64,000 nt of DNA, from the NCBI GenBank assembly GCA_004026145.2, contig CP034994.1, forward strand, positions 15,048,400 through 15,112,399, written 5' to 3'. The stretch's first letter is position 1. Each line of letters starts with the position of its first letter. Below the pieces are notes generated by a model. The model worked only from the letters and a program-made list of their open reading frames with translations. It was not told the origin of the DNA and made no database searches. Below are positions 10,641-23,574 of the stretch, piece by piece. Position numbers and translations under genes: made by a program. This stretch comes from Takifugu bimaculatus. Its lineage: Eukaryota > Chordata > Actinopteri > Tetraodontiformes > Tetraodontidae.

Positions 10641-13600
10641 GTGTAACTGGATGGAGGTCGTGCGTTCAAACCGAGAAGGAGCAATTTACCGAGCGCCTGC
10701 AGAAAGATGCGCTGCGGTGACCGTAAACTCGCCCTTTCAGTGGGAAATTACCCGGTTTTCTTCATAAAGATTCATCAGAAAACATCAGCTCCGTTTGTGA
10801 GGATTCGTGATTTAGTCGCCGGAGTTCAATTAAAACAATCAAGTGGACGAGAAAAAGGACAATTATTGACACTGACGGAGACTATCGGTGTAATGTTTGA
10901 CATCAGTTTAGGCGCTTGTATTTGTATATGTCATGAATTCATTTGAATTGTTTTCGCATTAACTGAAGTGGAGAACTGTGTGATTCGGCTATTGTTACAC
11001 TAATAAGTCACGACACCAGTCCGACGTCGCACTAGAACCAAACGTGGTGATATTTGGCACCGGGACGGTGGTGGGTGATGGATGTAACTCGAGATTGGTT
11101 GACATCCAAGGACTTTGGCAGGCTCTCTGTCGTGTTCCTTGAGTCATTCCTTTATTCCTAGCGTGTGTATCAGGCCTTCAGATTGTAAGATGCTCATTGT
11201 TCTCCAGTTTGACTGTTTCCAATGGCTGTGATATCCTCTGATTCATTCAGGCCTCCTTGCCAGCTAACGTCGTATGGTGGTGGCCAAAGTGCACGGACGC
11301 AAATTGCTGTTTAAGATCAATTGAGAGCTCCAGGATGTTCCTGTGAATTGGCAACCAACCTGCTGTTTTAGCCAGGAACATTCTCACTCAGTTAATTCCC
11401 ATTCTCTCGACTCTTTTACTTGATTATGTCTGCAATTCATTATTTCCAAACCGCGACATAAGCGAATCCACCCACTTGCTGCTTTTCTGATTTATTTGCC
11501 GGGGTTTCCCTTAATTCGCGGATCTGCTGCCGTGAGCCTGGTTTTGGCAAAGCTGCAACAGGTTTATTGCCAATGAGCTGTTACACCAGCGTAACCACCT
11601 ACACACAATACCACCACAAATCACTCTATAAATGAAGATTATAGTAACAGGGCACACTTTGGCATGAGGCATGACAATATTAAAATATTTGCTATTTATC
11701 AGGGCAATTTTGCATATTTAATGAACTTTTTCCCACATTTGTTGTATCGCTAATACAGTAAAAATGAATCTCCATAATTATGCATTTGACTTTTACCGGG
11801 ATGATGTTATTTTTGTCTGGGATTGTTGACAGGGATGAAACTGCAAACAGGATTTTGGAAACTCTCTATGAGCTGGAGTTGCCTTAAAGAGCGCCAGCAT
11901 GGCAGAGAAACCAGACAGATCTAAAAAAGGCTGAACAGCAGGCATCCCTCACCGCCAAATATGTGCTCAAAGCACAAGACGGCGTGTTTGTTCCACGTTT
12001 GCAACCGGAGACAAAGACGTGGGGACAGTTCTGGGAACGGATAGACAAAACAGGATAACATTCCAGATAATGTCCTCCATTAATTACCACAGAACCTGCT
12101 GAGTCACAGGGTGGCAAACACGATGTCAGGACGGTCACGTTTGAACCGGACCCAGTGTGAAACCTCTGGCCAGCTGGAGAGATGGAGCCGAGGCTGATTA
12201 ATGTTCTGTTCTTCTCCATTTCCTGTTGCAATGGGGATAGTGTTGCCTGGCAACTGCCTGCGGCCTTTCTTTGACTGTTTTGGCTCTGTGGCAAATCTGA
12301 GGTGGCCCTGCCTTCTCCTGCTGATCTCCAGATGCAGCTTCAGGACCAAACGTCGGAGTCCCTGCAAAATGAACAACAATTATATAAAGATAATGGGAAA
12401 GCGACAAGCTTCCTGTTCCCGGTCCAGCAGCAAACAGCAAGCCGCCTTTCCCGGCAAAGCTAAATTGCCTTTATCGATCATGAAATAGCAGCTGCGTCGC
12501 TATAACAACGCTGCAGTCAAAACTGTTTTCCCTGCCGGTGACCCAGCCGTGTTTGGAAGTTGAGAATTGCTTAACTCCATTTTGCAGCAGACTGTGATCT
12601 ATTTTAATGCATGTTGTGTTTACATACAGCGGGCTCTTCCAGCGCTCCACCTGGCCTCTCTGCTGACATGGTAAACACACACTGCTGTCTCCATGCAGAC
12701 CAGTTTACACAACAACTACACGTAGTTTGCTGAGTGCACATGTTAGCCGCTCAGCTGGGTCGACTGCGTGGCACAAAATACAAAGGTCTATTTTTGTCCT
12801 TACTTGTGATTAAAACGTCTCTCTGGATTTGGGAGGGCGTGAGAAACACTGGAACATATATGGGCTGCATTTTTTTAGGAAACCACAAAATTTGGAGCTT
12901 CATGTATTACAGTTGGGACGTTTCTGTCTTTCTTTCTTCCTTTCCTTATTTACTTGAATAATAGCACAAATTTCCTACATTTTTTACACATGTCTAATCA
13001 TTGAAATATTTGCCTGTCTGATGGAGATAATTGCAACCAACCTGTTGCTGTCGCTTTCTTTACATAAAATACTTGCTGGAGTGAGGTGTGGGTGAATAAT
13101 GGAACCGTAATCTCTGTTTAGCACATGTCTGGACGGCTCTTAGTTTCCATGGCAACAGTTTCAGTTTAGTGTTTGATCAGAACTGCAAGGATAAAACAAG
13201 GTCGGTCGATATATCTTGAAGAGGTCCACGTGGATGGTGCGCACTTCACCAAAAGCTGCCCTGCTTGTAACCTCGGCAGGCCCTGCCATTGCTAAGCAAC
13301 AGGCGTGTTTTAGCTATGTGAGGGGTAGTGCTCTGAATGGCAGACAACGGGTCGCACGTGTCAGCTCCACAGCGAGGTGTTGCCAGCATCAACAACGTCT
13401 GAAATCCGAAGGAGCCTGATGTTTTCTTTCTTGTATCCAGGAGCTATGGCTATGAGAGCGATGATTACTGATCAGCCAGTGAAGATTGCACCCCATCTAA
13501 AAACATGGGGTATGTAACTGTTCAATAAAGCTCCGATCTCATTTAACCCTCCTAAAACTGTCTTGCTGCCTAAATGAGGCGTTAACGCTTGAAGCGATAC

Positions 13601-14975
13601 AAGAAAGAACCGTTGTGGTTTTGTTGCCTCCTAGAGTAACAATGAATGAGAGAAAGAGATCGAGGGAGCTCTGGGTTTCCCCTGTCTGCATTCATCTGCA
13701 TCAGCAGGGGAGTTGATGCTTACTGGTTGATTGTTCTGCAAGGGAAACAAGCATTAATCCTCCATTTCTGCAGGGAGAGCTGTACACCTGGACAGTGTTT
13801 GTGTTTCTGTACCCAAGATTCAAGCATCCCAACCTAATATTTATGCTGTTGGACACACACACACAGCCCGGATATGCTCTGTTTATGTGCTCTTTGGAAG
13901 AACGAGGCAGCAGCAGTAAACCAGGAGCTCATATCGGAGCTGGACAAAGTGCAGGTGCCGCTCACAAACGTGCACAATAGGAAGCCCTACTTCACATCAC
14001 ACCTCATCACACCAGAGCGCAGAGGTTGAAACACTGACCAGGGCTTACACGATCATTGCTAGGTTTGACTTGTTTTGCCCTCGTATTTTTTAAAATATAA
14101 ATATATATTCAACTGTCCTTTGCTGCTTGTTGCACACTGAGCCTGAATGAAGAGGTCTCCTCTGCAGCTCTCCAGTCAAACGGCAATGATTGCACTCCAG
14201 GGATGTCAGAAGAGCGCATCTGCGTTTTGCAGTGTAGTGCTCTAATGAAGAAGAGGGGAGCGTGCATGGAAGTAACTAACATGGACATAGAGGACAGAAG
14301 ACAAGCATGAAGCCAAGCTACTATAACACACAACTGAAAGAGTGCAGCCACCATGTGAATACACCTAATTTTGAAATGCTAACATGCTAAAAAGGCAACT
14401 GTTCTATTATGACGGGCCAAAATGTAACAGGTATGGGAAGTAGAGAATCCTGAAATGCTGATGAAATGAAAATGAGAAGTGTCACACAAGCCTGAAATAG
14501 AAGCACATCAGAGCAAGGGGAAGTGAGTCAGAGATGGCCACAATGTCTCTCAGCTTCTCTGATCCGAGTGTCCCATTGCATGAGCACGGTAGATTACCTT
14601 TTTATTTAAACATTGAGGCCAAGGGAAGTAAAACACGAAACTTAGCAAAGGTTTTCCTGCTTGTAGTAAGTTCAACTGTGTATGATGTGTAAGTAAAATG
14701 GAATATAAGCTACCAGGTTGGCTTCATAAACCATTTGTGAGTAAGGATCACATCGATTTCTGCTTGAAGTATTTTTAGTTGTATACCAGCACGGTGCGCT
14801 AATGCATGCTTCTTCGATTACACGTCGATACACCTGGCGGCTCCTAAATTTAGTCGCCATTCTCGAATCGCTTGTGGCGGACCGTCTCGATTCCTATCAC
14901 TGGCTGGTCAGACTATCAAATACCGCAATGAAGTCATTCTGGTCATCTCCATCCTGACCTTTGACCCTTGGAACA

Positions 14976-15053
<78 letters not shown>
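14976..15053. repeat. (CAGA)n microsatellite
   Basis: About 19 uninterrupted CAGA units. Confidence 0.95.
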
Positions 15054-15463
15054 GGGTGTGCAGACAGACTCGCCGTCAGCAGCCTTTATATAACTGCTGC
15101 CGATGGCAGCCAATGATGAGGAAGTGAGCGAGTCATTGGTGCAGGAGGATGCATCAATTATTCAGCGGCAGGCTCAACCTCAGGTGCTCTCCCATGTGCC
15201 CGTCCAGCCAGCACTGGACACTGGAGACTCAGAGGGCAAAGCGCTCCGAGTGGTGGGGTGGTACTCCTCAGTTTCAGACGCTCCCTGAAACCGAAGCAGC
15301 ACAGTGGCCTCACTAATGCAAACACATCCCAACAGCATTGGCTCATTCTTTATCTGTCAAATATCAGACGAATAACAGAGAAAACATTCAGAGCTTCCTT
15401 TTTTTTCTGCATGATTTCCCACTTCAGCTGTGTCATGCCTGCATATCCCAGGAAACAACGAGT

Positions 15464-15478
15464 GGGGGGGGGGGGGGG
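15464..15478. repeat. Poly(G) tract
   Basis: Fifteen consecutive G residues on the plus strand. Confidence 0.9.
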
Positions 15479-16529
15479 TGTAATCTAAGCACAGTGTAAC
15501 AGCGGGGGTTTTTTTGGGTAGGAGACTATGTTTCTCTCAACACTTTCATTTGTAAGGGTCATTGTGGATGTTTCTTTAGCGTGTCACCTTAGCAGAAGCT
15601 TTAGGTTTGCCTGACATCTGTGGGGGGGATAATGGCTACCCAAAGTCATCCTACATGCTGCAATCAAAACAGCTATAATTAAGGGACAAAACTGCAGGGA
15701 TGACAGTGCTTCTGTGAATTCAACAGATTTGTTTAAGTCTTTAGTAATCTTTCAGCTCTGTGTCGAGCTTTAGGGGATTTACGAGACCTCCTGTGCTGCT
15801 TACTTAATCACAGCTCCCCGCTCTGTGTGTTTTATAGACATTTTTTTTACAGAAAATGCTTCAGTGCTGGGTATGTGGTGCAATTCCATCCTGTTCTATG
15901 CAGTCATTATCGAAGAGCCGTGGGCTCTGGGCCAGGACAAATCAAACTGACAGTTGAGAAACATGAAATTTAGAGATAATATCTGCTTCGGTTCCACCCA
16001 CATTTAGTTTAACATTGAGGCAAAAATAAATCCTTTTCCCAAGTTTATCTATCGAAATAGTCTGTCTGCCCTGAATGTTACAGTTATTTACATATTCTCT
16101 CTCTGGCTCTCTCCCTCTCTCTCTCCCACAAGCTTCCATTCTCTCATTGCTGTGAATGCTGCCAGCTGTTCCAGCATCTGCCTGGATTTCACATCTTCAT
16201 CTTCATCATCTTTATCATCACACCCCTCCTCCTCATGCCGCCTCGACTCACTCCGATGAGCTCAGATGACACCAGCACCACTGCACCGGAGACTGCGCAT
16301 GAGCAGAAATCCATAATATCCGACTAATGTGCGTTGGAAGTGTTGCTGCTCTGTAAAGAACAGGTCACTTCTGAGTCTGGAGCTACTAAAATGCTGCAAT
16401 GTTTCTGTATCAGACAGAAACTGTGTATACCTGATTTTAGTATTTTGGGTTTTTAACATTTTCTCCTAAAATATAGGTGCTGTCTGTCTATAACTGATTG
16501 TGGATCAGTTAAAAACATGGTCCAACATG

Positions 16530-16730
16530 TAGAGAACCCCCCAATCCATCCTATTTTCTACTGCTTTATCCCTAAATACGGTCACAGGGCAAACACTCAC
16601 GGACGACAACGTACACACGCAAGGTCAGTGTAAAGTGGCCACTTCGAATTCACCTGTCCCCCCTGCATGTCTGTGGACTGTGGGGGGATGCTGGAGTACC
16701 CAAAGAGCCCCTCTCCTCAGGAAAGGTCAA
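16530..16730. repeat. Decayed dispersed teleost repeat, second copy
   Basis: The blocks 'ctactgctttatccc' and 'gcatgtctgtggactgtg' and 'gctggagtaccc' occur in the same order as in a widespread fish repeat. Shares its core with the copy at 3.6 kb. Confidence 0.6.
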
Positions 16731-18127
16731 TTATTTACACCCCTAGAATCATTATTTTATGAGGTAATCTGTGGATCCTCACAGAGGATGTGTGCGTGTC
16801 CTTCAGGTAAAGGTTGTCTCGCTGCAGTTGTCCTCAGCTTTTGCTGTGGGCCAAATGCGACACATCCAAGGACGCAGTCGAACGTTCTTGTTCTCGAGTG
16901 TCATCGCAGCCATAAATGTGCACCTACTATGAAGGTTCCGATGGAATCCATGGAACCTGCCCTTCTCTATCATCTCAGAAATCAATGAGTAAATCGGTCG
17001 GGGACATACACTCATTCACACTCACTATGTAAGAAAAAGGGCTCGCAGGGGAGTCATGACGGTCTCGCCAATAAAAGTGTGACAGCCTAACAAGGGGTTG
17101 CTGTTGTCTTTTTCGTATTTCGTGGCCCGAAGAACAGTGCAAATCAGATTTAACACACACTAAGGGTCAAAGTAATGAAACAGGAGGGAAAAATAAGAAA
17201 CAGGGAGAAAATACTAATTCAAACACCCACTAGAGGGAAAGTTTTCTTCATTTTTAAATTCCTATCCTAGTTTATCCCAGGCACAGAGATATTAGTCCCC
17301 TGGTATCAATGACTCAGAGGGCGAGGGAGCCAAACGGAGCCCCAAGCGACTGCTAATCCTGTCCTTTTTAAACTCGTAAGAGTCAATCTGGGAAAACTGG
17401 GGAGGATTTTAGAAGGTAAATTGTCCCAAGACTCACAGCGGGGAGTCCCAAAATGTGTTTTATAGTTGGAGACATTTCATAAGATCCAAATATGCTGTGC
17501 TGAAATTTGTCAGTGGCACAAAACAACAGTTAAACCTGAAAAGAAAAATGTTGTCTTGTTTTTGTGGGTGCGTGTTTTCAGTCTGATGGTGTATTAGAGA
17601 ACGCATTTACAACACTCTCTTTGCTGGGAAATCATCTAAATGCCTTGGCAGAATATGAATTGATGGCATACAGTGCACGTTCATCAACACAGTTTTATTC
17701 GGGAGCTGCGTGACAACATAAATAACTCGAAACAACTCATAAATCACCATCCTTCCAGGGTGGCTCAGTGCTGAGCTACACAGAGTCCAGGTGCCACAGT
17801 TATTTTGTTGAGAGTTCCCCCTGCTGATGAGACCTGAGATCACACTTACAAGCCTTCATGGAACTGAATCCTCCCATTTGTGTCCAGTGTGTATGTGCGT
17901 GCGTGCGTGTGTGCGTACATGTGAGATTAATTTCCTTTCTACGGAGAGAATGGGGAGAGTGTTTGGGGGCGTGAGGGGGTACATGTGAAAGGTGAGGAGG
18001 CTGTGAGCTTGGTTGCCAAGGAAACCATTGTATTGGCTTCCCCTGTGATTGGTGCTGCTGGTATGAGCATGTCTCTGCTATTTCTGTCATTATTCAACAC
18101 CTCAGACACGAGCGAAGTCACAGGACA

Positions 18128-18129
<2 letters not shown>

Positions 18130-18189
<60 letters not shown>
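18130..18189. repeat. (AC)n microsatellite
   Basis: Thirty uninterrupted AC units. Confidence 0.95.
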
Positions 18190-18190
<1 letters not shown>

Positions 18191-19094
18191 CACAACGCAG
18201 TCTTTTATGCTCCCTTTAATCTTTATTGAGCATCTCAGATTTTTCGGTGTAAGAAAGTCTTCCTTTCCGTTTTCACATTTGAGAGCAGAGTGAATGCCTG
18301 AGGCATCACGCAGGTCATATGAGCAGCATCAGCACCTGACTGTGGAAACCGCTTCAAAACTCCACACAGGCAACAAGACGCCAGACAAATCAGCTTTGTG
18401 TTGCTTAACCTTTGTCGGCCTGAGCAATCGCAAATTACCCGGATCGATGAATGAGCACATGTTCACGGTGGCCACCGATTCATCGGTTGTGAAGAAGCAG
18501 TGATGCATTAACTAATCAGGTTCGGTGGAGTTGTATGGATTCCTGAGGAAATACTCCGCACGAAAGTGAGATGTCACAGACTGTTGACGTCTGCTCCATT
18601 CATGTGAATCCCGAGGGAGGCAGTAAACCATTTTTAGAACAGCAACTGAGATGAAAAGACCTAAAAATAAAGCCCATACGCTGCTGAATGGATAACAAAC
18701 CCAGGTAATTACACCTGATTAAACAGCAGCAACAGGCGTCCAGCGTGTAAACAGAGTAATAGTCATATATTAAGGGCAATTGTGTATTTGCTTTTCACAT
18801 TCCTGAATGCTTTCAGTTCAAGTCTTCCGGAGGGTCCAATCATTGCTGAAAGTTCGATCCCTGTGTCTCACATTGCTTTAGTGTTGAATCATAGCTTCAT
18901 CTGTCACATTTGTCGTCCATTCATTATCTTCTGTATCAATAAAAGCTTCATTATCATCTCCATCATCTTTCATTATCAGTTTGTAACGTAATACTCATGC
19001 TATATTAGTAACAACAACAATAATACAACAACAATGGCAATACTACTACTGATAATTATAACAATAATAATAAAGATGATAAGAATAAAGATAA

Positions 19095-19400
19095 GACATT
19101 TTATTTATATAGGTGCCTTCTGGACACTCGCTCATGCCAAAAAACCAACTAGACACACAGTAAAAACACTGATAAACAAACAATAGAAAGGCAGTTTGAA
19201 TTACTGAGAGGAAACGGTTTTAACATTTGTTCGGTTTTAATAACAGGTGATTTTCCGAGCTCCTGAGCTCCTGAGCTTCGGAGGTTGCTTGTGAGGTAAA
19301 TTCAGGGTGTCATCAGGTGGCAGTGAAATATTGACATATGATTAAGACATAGGGGCCCCTGGATGGAGCCCTGAGGCACAATAAAAGTGATAGGCGGTAG
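19095..19400. repeat. Possible decayed dispersed repeat
   Basis: It opens with 'cattttatttatatagg', the kind of tail common to several fish repeats, directly after an AT-rich trinucleotide stretch. The rest is too decayed to name. Confidence 0.35.
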
Positions 19401-20057
19401 ACTACAATATACTGTATATCGATACACTATTGACATATCTATCTATATATAAGATATAATCTATATATACATAAAATCTGAGCTGTATAGGGAGATTGCA
19501 GCCTGAGACATTAATGTAGTTTTTAAAATATCCTTTTCATGCACTGAATCATTACTATTCTTACTCATTTCCTGTTTTGTTTTTTTATCCCTCTTCTACT
19601 AATTGTAGTATATTCATTGATCCAACGCCTCTGACTGCGAACACACTCCTCGCTCCTGGAAATAGCTCAGTGACACATATGTTGCGTAGTGTTTGTAAAT
19701 GTTAATCGCAGCTCATTAGCAATAACCACTGGGATTCTTTCCCTCTCCGCAAGTCAATATTTAGCCTCATGAGAGGGCTTTCGCCAGCCCAGGGAAATCT
19801 TGAACAAAGGAGACAGAGTATTTACAGGGGGAAAAGCTCCTTCTTTTCCTCCTAATCATCGCTTACTTTATGGTTTCACGTTATCACCGCCTGGTGTGAG
19901 TTGATATGACCTTCAGATTACAGTGTGCCAGGAAGCAGAGGCGTCCCCTCGGCACTAAGACCCAGTGGAGGCTGCCATCCCACACGCTGCCTGCCTGTCT
20001 GCTCTGCATGGCTCTGCAATTGCCCTGAGTGCATGCTGGAGACTATGCATATAGAAT

Positions 20058-20396
20058 GGTGTGTGTGTGTCTGTGTGTGTTTGTGTGTGTGTGAATGTGT
20101 GTGTGTCACTGTGCGCGTGCGCATGTGTGAGTTTCCTGTGACTGCGCTCAAGAACGGGGGCATCAGTTTTATGAACAGGCAGGTCTGGGTGGGAGGGTAT
20201 GATGAGATGAAGGGGGACAGGTGAGGAGGAGACACAGGCTCTCTCTCTCTCTCTCTCTCTCGCTCGCTCCATGACGTGGTGTGTGTCGGTGTGTGAGGGA
20301 GCAAAACAGGTCGGCTCTCCTTCAGAACACTCTGAAACCAAACAGGAGGAATCATCCATCTCCACCCAGAGGTATGGCATAGAAACATCACGTCTC

Positions 20397-20458
<62 letters not shown>

Positions 20459-20520
20459 TGTGTGTGTGTGTCTCTGTGTGTGTGTGTCTGTGTGTGTGTG
20501 TAAGTGTGTGTGTGTAAGTG
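20058..20520. repeat. Cluster of GT and CT microsatellites
   Basis: A broken (GT)n at 20058-20107, (CT)n at 20240-20261 and a long broken (GT)n at 20399-20520 lie within 460 bases. They create the long spurious frames on both strands here. Confidence 0.9.
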
Positions 20521-21680
20521 TGTTCATATGTGTGTATATGTTGATATATGTTGTTCCTGCGCATCAGTGCAGGATTGGAGGAGATGGACAAGTCCTGTCA
20601 AACTCCTGGTTCTCACCTACTTCGGGCTGCCGCAGAGTCAAAATCTTTGTGCTGAAAGGAAGACTTGGACAACAGGCTGGATTTCCCTTCACCGGGACAT
20701 TTTTTAAGCCGAAGCCAATCGTCGTTTTGGACATACATTACATGACTTTATTAATGATTCACATTATCTGCGGCGTACGAGTAAGTCTATTTTTCGTACT
20801 TATTTTGTTTCAAATTGCAACTTAAAAGTTCCATTTTGTGTTGTTTGAGTGCTGTGAGACTAGACAATGTCCCACTGGGGCGGGGGGGCTTCTGTTGTTC
20901 TGTACCAATGCAAAGGCTTCAAATTTGATAGATGTGAGGACAACAAAGTGACCCTGAACCATGAAGAGCAACCACACAATCACTGATGATTAGACTCTGC
21001 AGAGCGGACGCACGGATGGCCCCTCGTGTCCCAGCTGATTTGTGGCCCATTGCTTGTTTTATTGGGCTGAAGGTGACTGTCACCCTTTGACCTAATTAGC
21101 AGAGGCCACCTACTTGAGCCGGTGTCTGTCAGGTGATTTTCGTGGTGCCTCGTAGCCGTGAGTCCTGTCACACTTGTGAAATGGAAAACTTACGCATGCT
21201 GGCGTGCAGCATATGGAAATGTACCAAAGGCTCCTTGCTTGTTTTACGGGCTGTGGAGTGTGTGGGGTTGAGCCCAGGTGAGGTTATGACAGTAAACACA
21301 GCATGGGGCCTCCACTAGTCACAAACACCAGCTGAAGGTACCCTGTTACATTTAATAAAAGTTCAACTTTCATGTTGCTGCATGTTTCATAGAGTTTGTA
21401 CTGTGGCTCTAAAAAGGGATCTTGTTCACTTTAAATGTATTCACTCATCCAGAGACTCTGTTAAAGGGGGACATATGGTCCACTCTGTGCTTTTAGCTTC
21501 TCCCAGAGGCCCGACTGCCCTGAAAACACACACATCTGAGGATGCAGATGTAGAAACTGGCCCTAGCAACAAGTTTGTGCAGATTGAAGGCTTCAAAGAA
21601 ATAACATCATGTTGTCACAAAAGGTGTTCTTTTATGTATCTTTTTGGTTTGCCATGGTTTTTTCTCTCTCTCACTTTCAG

Positions 21681-21821
21681 ATCTCTGCAACACTTGGAGG
21701 ATCCCTTCTGAAATGATCTGTTGAATTTTACGATCAAGAGGGAGGTCAGCTCAACCACTTCTGGCTGCCAGGGTGGATATCGCCTCCCACACTTCTCGGT
21801 GACACCCTAAGATAGGGGAGG
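21681..21821 (+). other. gpr61: gpr61 5' leader segment with short upstream ORF
   Basis: A long pyrimidine tract ending ctctcactttcag places an acceptor immediately before 21681, so the coding exon probably starts there with about 140 bases of 5' UTR. A three-codon upstream ORF (ATG ATC TGT TGA) lies at 21713-21724 and could modestly damp translation. This is inferred from the sequence alone. Confidence 0.45.
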
Positions 21822-23300
21822 ATGGGTGATGGTCCTGTAATATTCAGAAGACTCTCCTCTCTATATTCCATGGAGCCTGCTATCACACCAAGCCCCTGCT
21901 GGAACAAATCTCTCTCCAGTCTCTCCCCTTTTCCGGCCTTGCTGCACCTGAATGTCTCCAATGTGACTTTACCCATCACGGGCACCCAAGGCGGGGTTGA
22001 TCTGACCCAGTCTTTGGCTCTGTGTGCTATGCTAATCATGGACGCCCTGGCGGTGGTTGGGAACTTAGCCGTTATAATTGTCATCACCAAAACGCCGCAG
22101 CTGCGCAAGTTTGCCTTCGTGTTCCACCTGTGTCTGGTGGACCTGCTGGCGGCGCTGGTGCTGATGCCCCTGGGGATGCTGTCAGACCAGATCCTGGTGA
22201 ACGAGGTGCTGTGTCGAAGCTACCTCTGCCTGAGTGTGTGTCTGGTGAGTGCCGCCATTCTAACCATATGTGCCATCAATGTTGAGCGCTACTATTACAT
22301 CGTCCACCCCATGCGTCATGAGGTGAAGATGACTGTGGGGGTGGTGGTGATGGTATTAGTGGGAATATGGATAAAAGCCGTCGTCATGTCACTGCTGCCT
22401 CTCCTCGGGTGGCTGCTCCAGGGGAACCAGGGCCTGGGACCTGTTTCGCTCCTCCTCCCGGGTCAGAGACAATGCTCCCTTCACTGGACCGGAGGCAGGA
22501 CCACGCGGCTGATTTTCATGGTCTTCTTCACATTTATTTACTTTCTGTGTCCCATGCTGATCATCCTGGTGGTCTACTGCAACATGTTCAAGGTGGCCCG
22601 AGTGGCAGCCATGCAGCACGGCCCCCTCTCCACTTGGATGGACTCCCAACGTCAACGTTCCGAGTCGATCAGCAGCCTTTCGACGGTGGCCGCCAGCCTC
22701 GGTGGCTCCGGGGTCTGCACTACCCCTCACAGGACCTTCAGCGGTGGCAAGGCTGCGGTGGTCCTCGTGGCAGTGGGAGGCCAGTTCTTTTGCTGCTGGC
22801 TGCCGTATTTTTCCTTCCATCTCTACTCCGCCGCGGTGGGTACCTCTCCAGGGTTGCTGAACCAACTGGAGAATGTGGTCACGTGGATTGGCTATTTCTG
22901 CTTCACCTCCAACCCCTTCTTCTACGGCTGCCTTAACCGGCAGATTCGCGAGGAACTCGGCCGCCACCTGGCCCGCTTCTTCAAACGGGCCGGGGCCACC
23001 GAAGCGGAGCAGCTGCCCAGCCAAGAGGCCTCAATTCAGGAGAACTTCATGCAGTTCCTCCAGGGCACTGGGTGCAATCTGGAGCCTTGCAACTCTTACA
23101 GCAGAGCCAGCCAAGAGGAGCCAGAGACTGGGGGTATTCAGGAATCAGCTGTTCAGCAGAACATGCCAGCTGACTTCCACATCCCAGGGCAGATCCTGGA
23201 GGAAACCTCAGAGTTCAAACAGTGGCAACAGCCAAACAATGAGCTCCATGTTTTGGAGAACTGCTCCAACGACAACGTCGCATCTAAGCTGAACATCTAG
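21822..23300 (+). CDS. gpr61: Orphan G-protein-coupled receptor 61
   Basis: Rhodopsin-class orphan receptor of the plasma membrane, known from the family to be highly constitutively active toward Gs. Single coding exon, 492 residues. Seven hydrophobic segments begin at about residue 64. Key positions: N81 in TM1 (VVGNLAV), D107 in TM2 (HLCLVDLLA), the Cys131-Cys218 pair, E155-R156-Y157 at the end of TM3 (ERY, not DRY), CCWLPYFSFH in TM6, and N364-P365-F-F-Y368 in TM7. The third loop has the GPR61-specific AAMQHGPL and QRQRSES stretches, and the tail has ENFMQFLQGTG and IPGQILEETSEF. The ATG at 21822 is the first in frame. Met17 (21870, MEPAI) is nearer to the mammalian start and may be the true one. 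A strong acceptor at 21679-21680 suggests a 5' non-coding exon upstream. Confidence 0.96.
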   Translation: MGDGPVIFRRLSSLYSMEPAITPSPCWNKSLSSLSPFPALLHLNVSNVTLPITGTQGGVDLTQSLALCAMLIMDALAVVGNLAVIIVITKTPQLRKFAFVFHLCLVDLLAALVLMPLGMLSDQILVNEVLCRSYLCLSVCLVSAAILTICAINVERYYYIVHPMRHEVKMTVGVVVMVLVGIWIKAVVMSLLPLLGWLLQGNQGLGPVSLLLPGQRQCSLHWTGGRTTRLIFMVFFTFIYFLCPMLIILVVYCNMFKVARVAAMQHGPLSTWMDSQRQRSESISSLSTVAASLGGSGVCTTPHRTFSGGKAAVVLVAVGGQFFCCWLPYFSFHLYSAAVGTSPGLLNQLENVVTWIGYFCFTSNPFFYGCLNRQIREELGRHLARFFKRAGATEAEQLPSQEASIQENFMQFLQGTGCNLEPCNSYSRASQEEPETGGIQESAVQQNMPADFHIPGQILEETSEFKQWQQPNNELHVLENCSNDNVASKLNI

Positions 23301-23568
23301 TGAACGCGCAAAGACGGTCACTTAAAAATTAATCTCTGTACAGTAGCTTTAATATCCATACAGCTGTTTCTGGGGGGCACCAGCTGGTCGACTCTGAACC
23401 CTCGCTGTGTTCATCATGAGTTCGTAGAGACAGATCATGCATACACTACTGGAAACAGTTTAAAAAACTGCAGATGAAGCCATAAAAGTGACCTTTCATT
23501 TCACGGGAGATATTCTCTATATATTCAAATACAGATGACATCCACAAGGTTGCAACTATATCAGAAAG

Positions 23569-23574
23569 TATTAA
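23569..23574 (+). terminator. Possible gpr61 polyadenylation signal (ATTAAA)
   Basis: ATTAAA about 270 bases after the gpr61 stop codon is the first plausible poly(A) hexamer I see downstream. It is weak evidence without transcript data. Confidence 0.25.

Larger units (their letters stand above)
10700..21660. other. Long intergenic interval, amigo1 to gpr61
   Basis: Nothing here looks like a conserved coding exon. Longer open frames between 17.9 and 20.6 kb come from CA/GT repeats. The interval holds microsatellites, at least two decayed dispersed repeats, and probably regulatory DNA that cannot be identified by eye. Confidence 0.4.

Noticed and set aside
19918..20825. Long open frames of 150-190 codons on both strands
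   Set aside because: They are generated by GT/CA and CT repeats (His-Thr or Cys-Val runs) and show no family resemblance.
22389..23024. 211-codon minus-strand open frame over gpr61
   Set aside because: It is antisense to the conserved receptor and Pro/Gly/Ala-rich, as expected for a shadow of a GC-rich coding exon.
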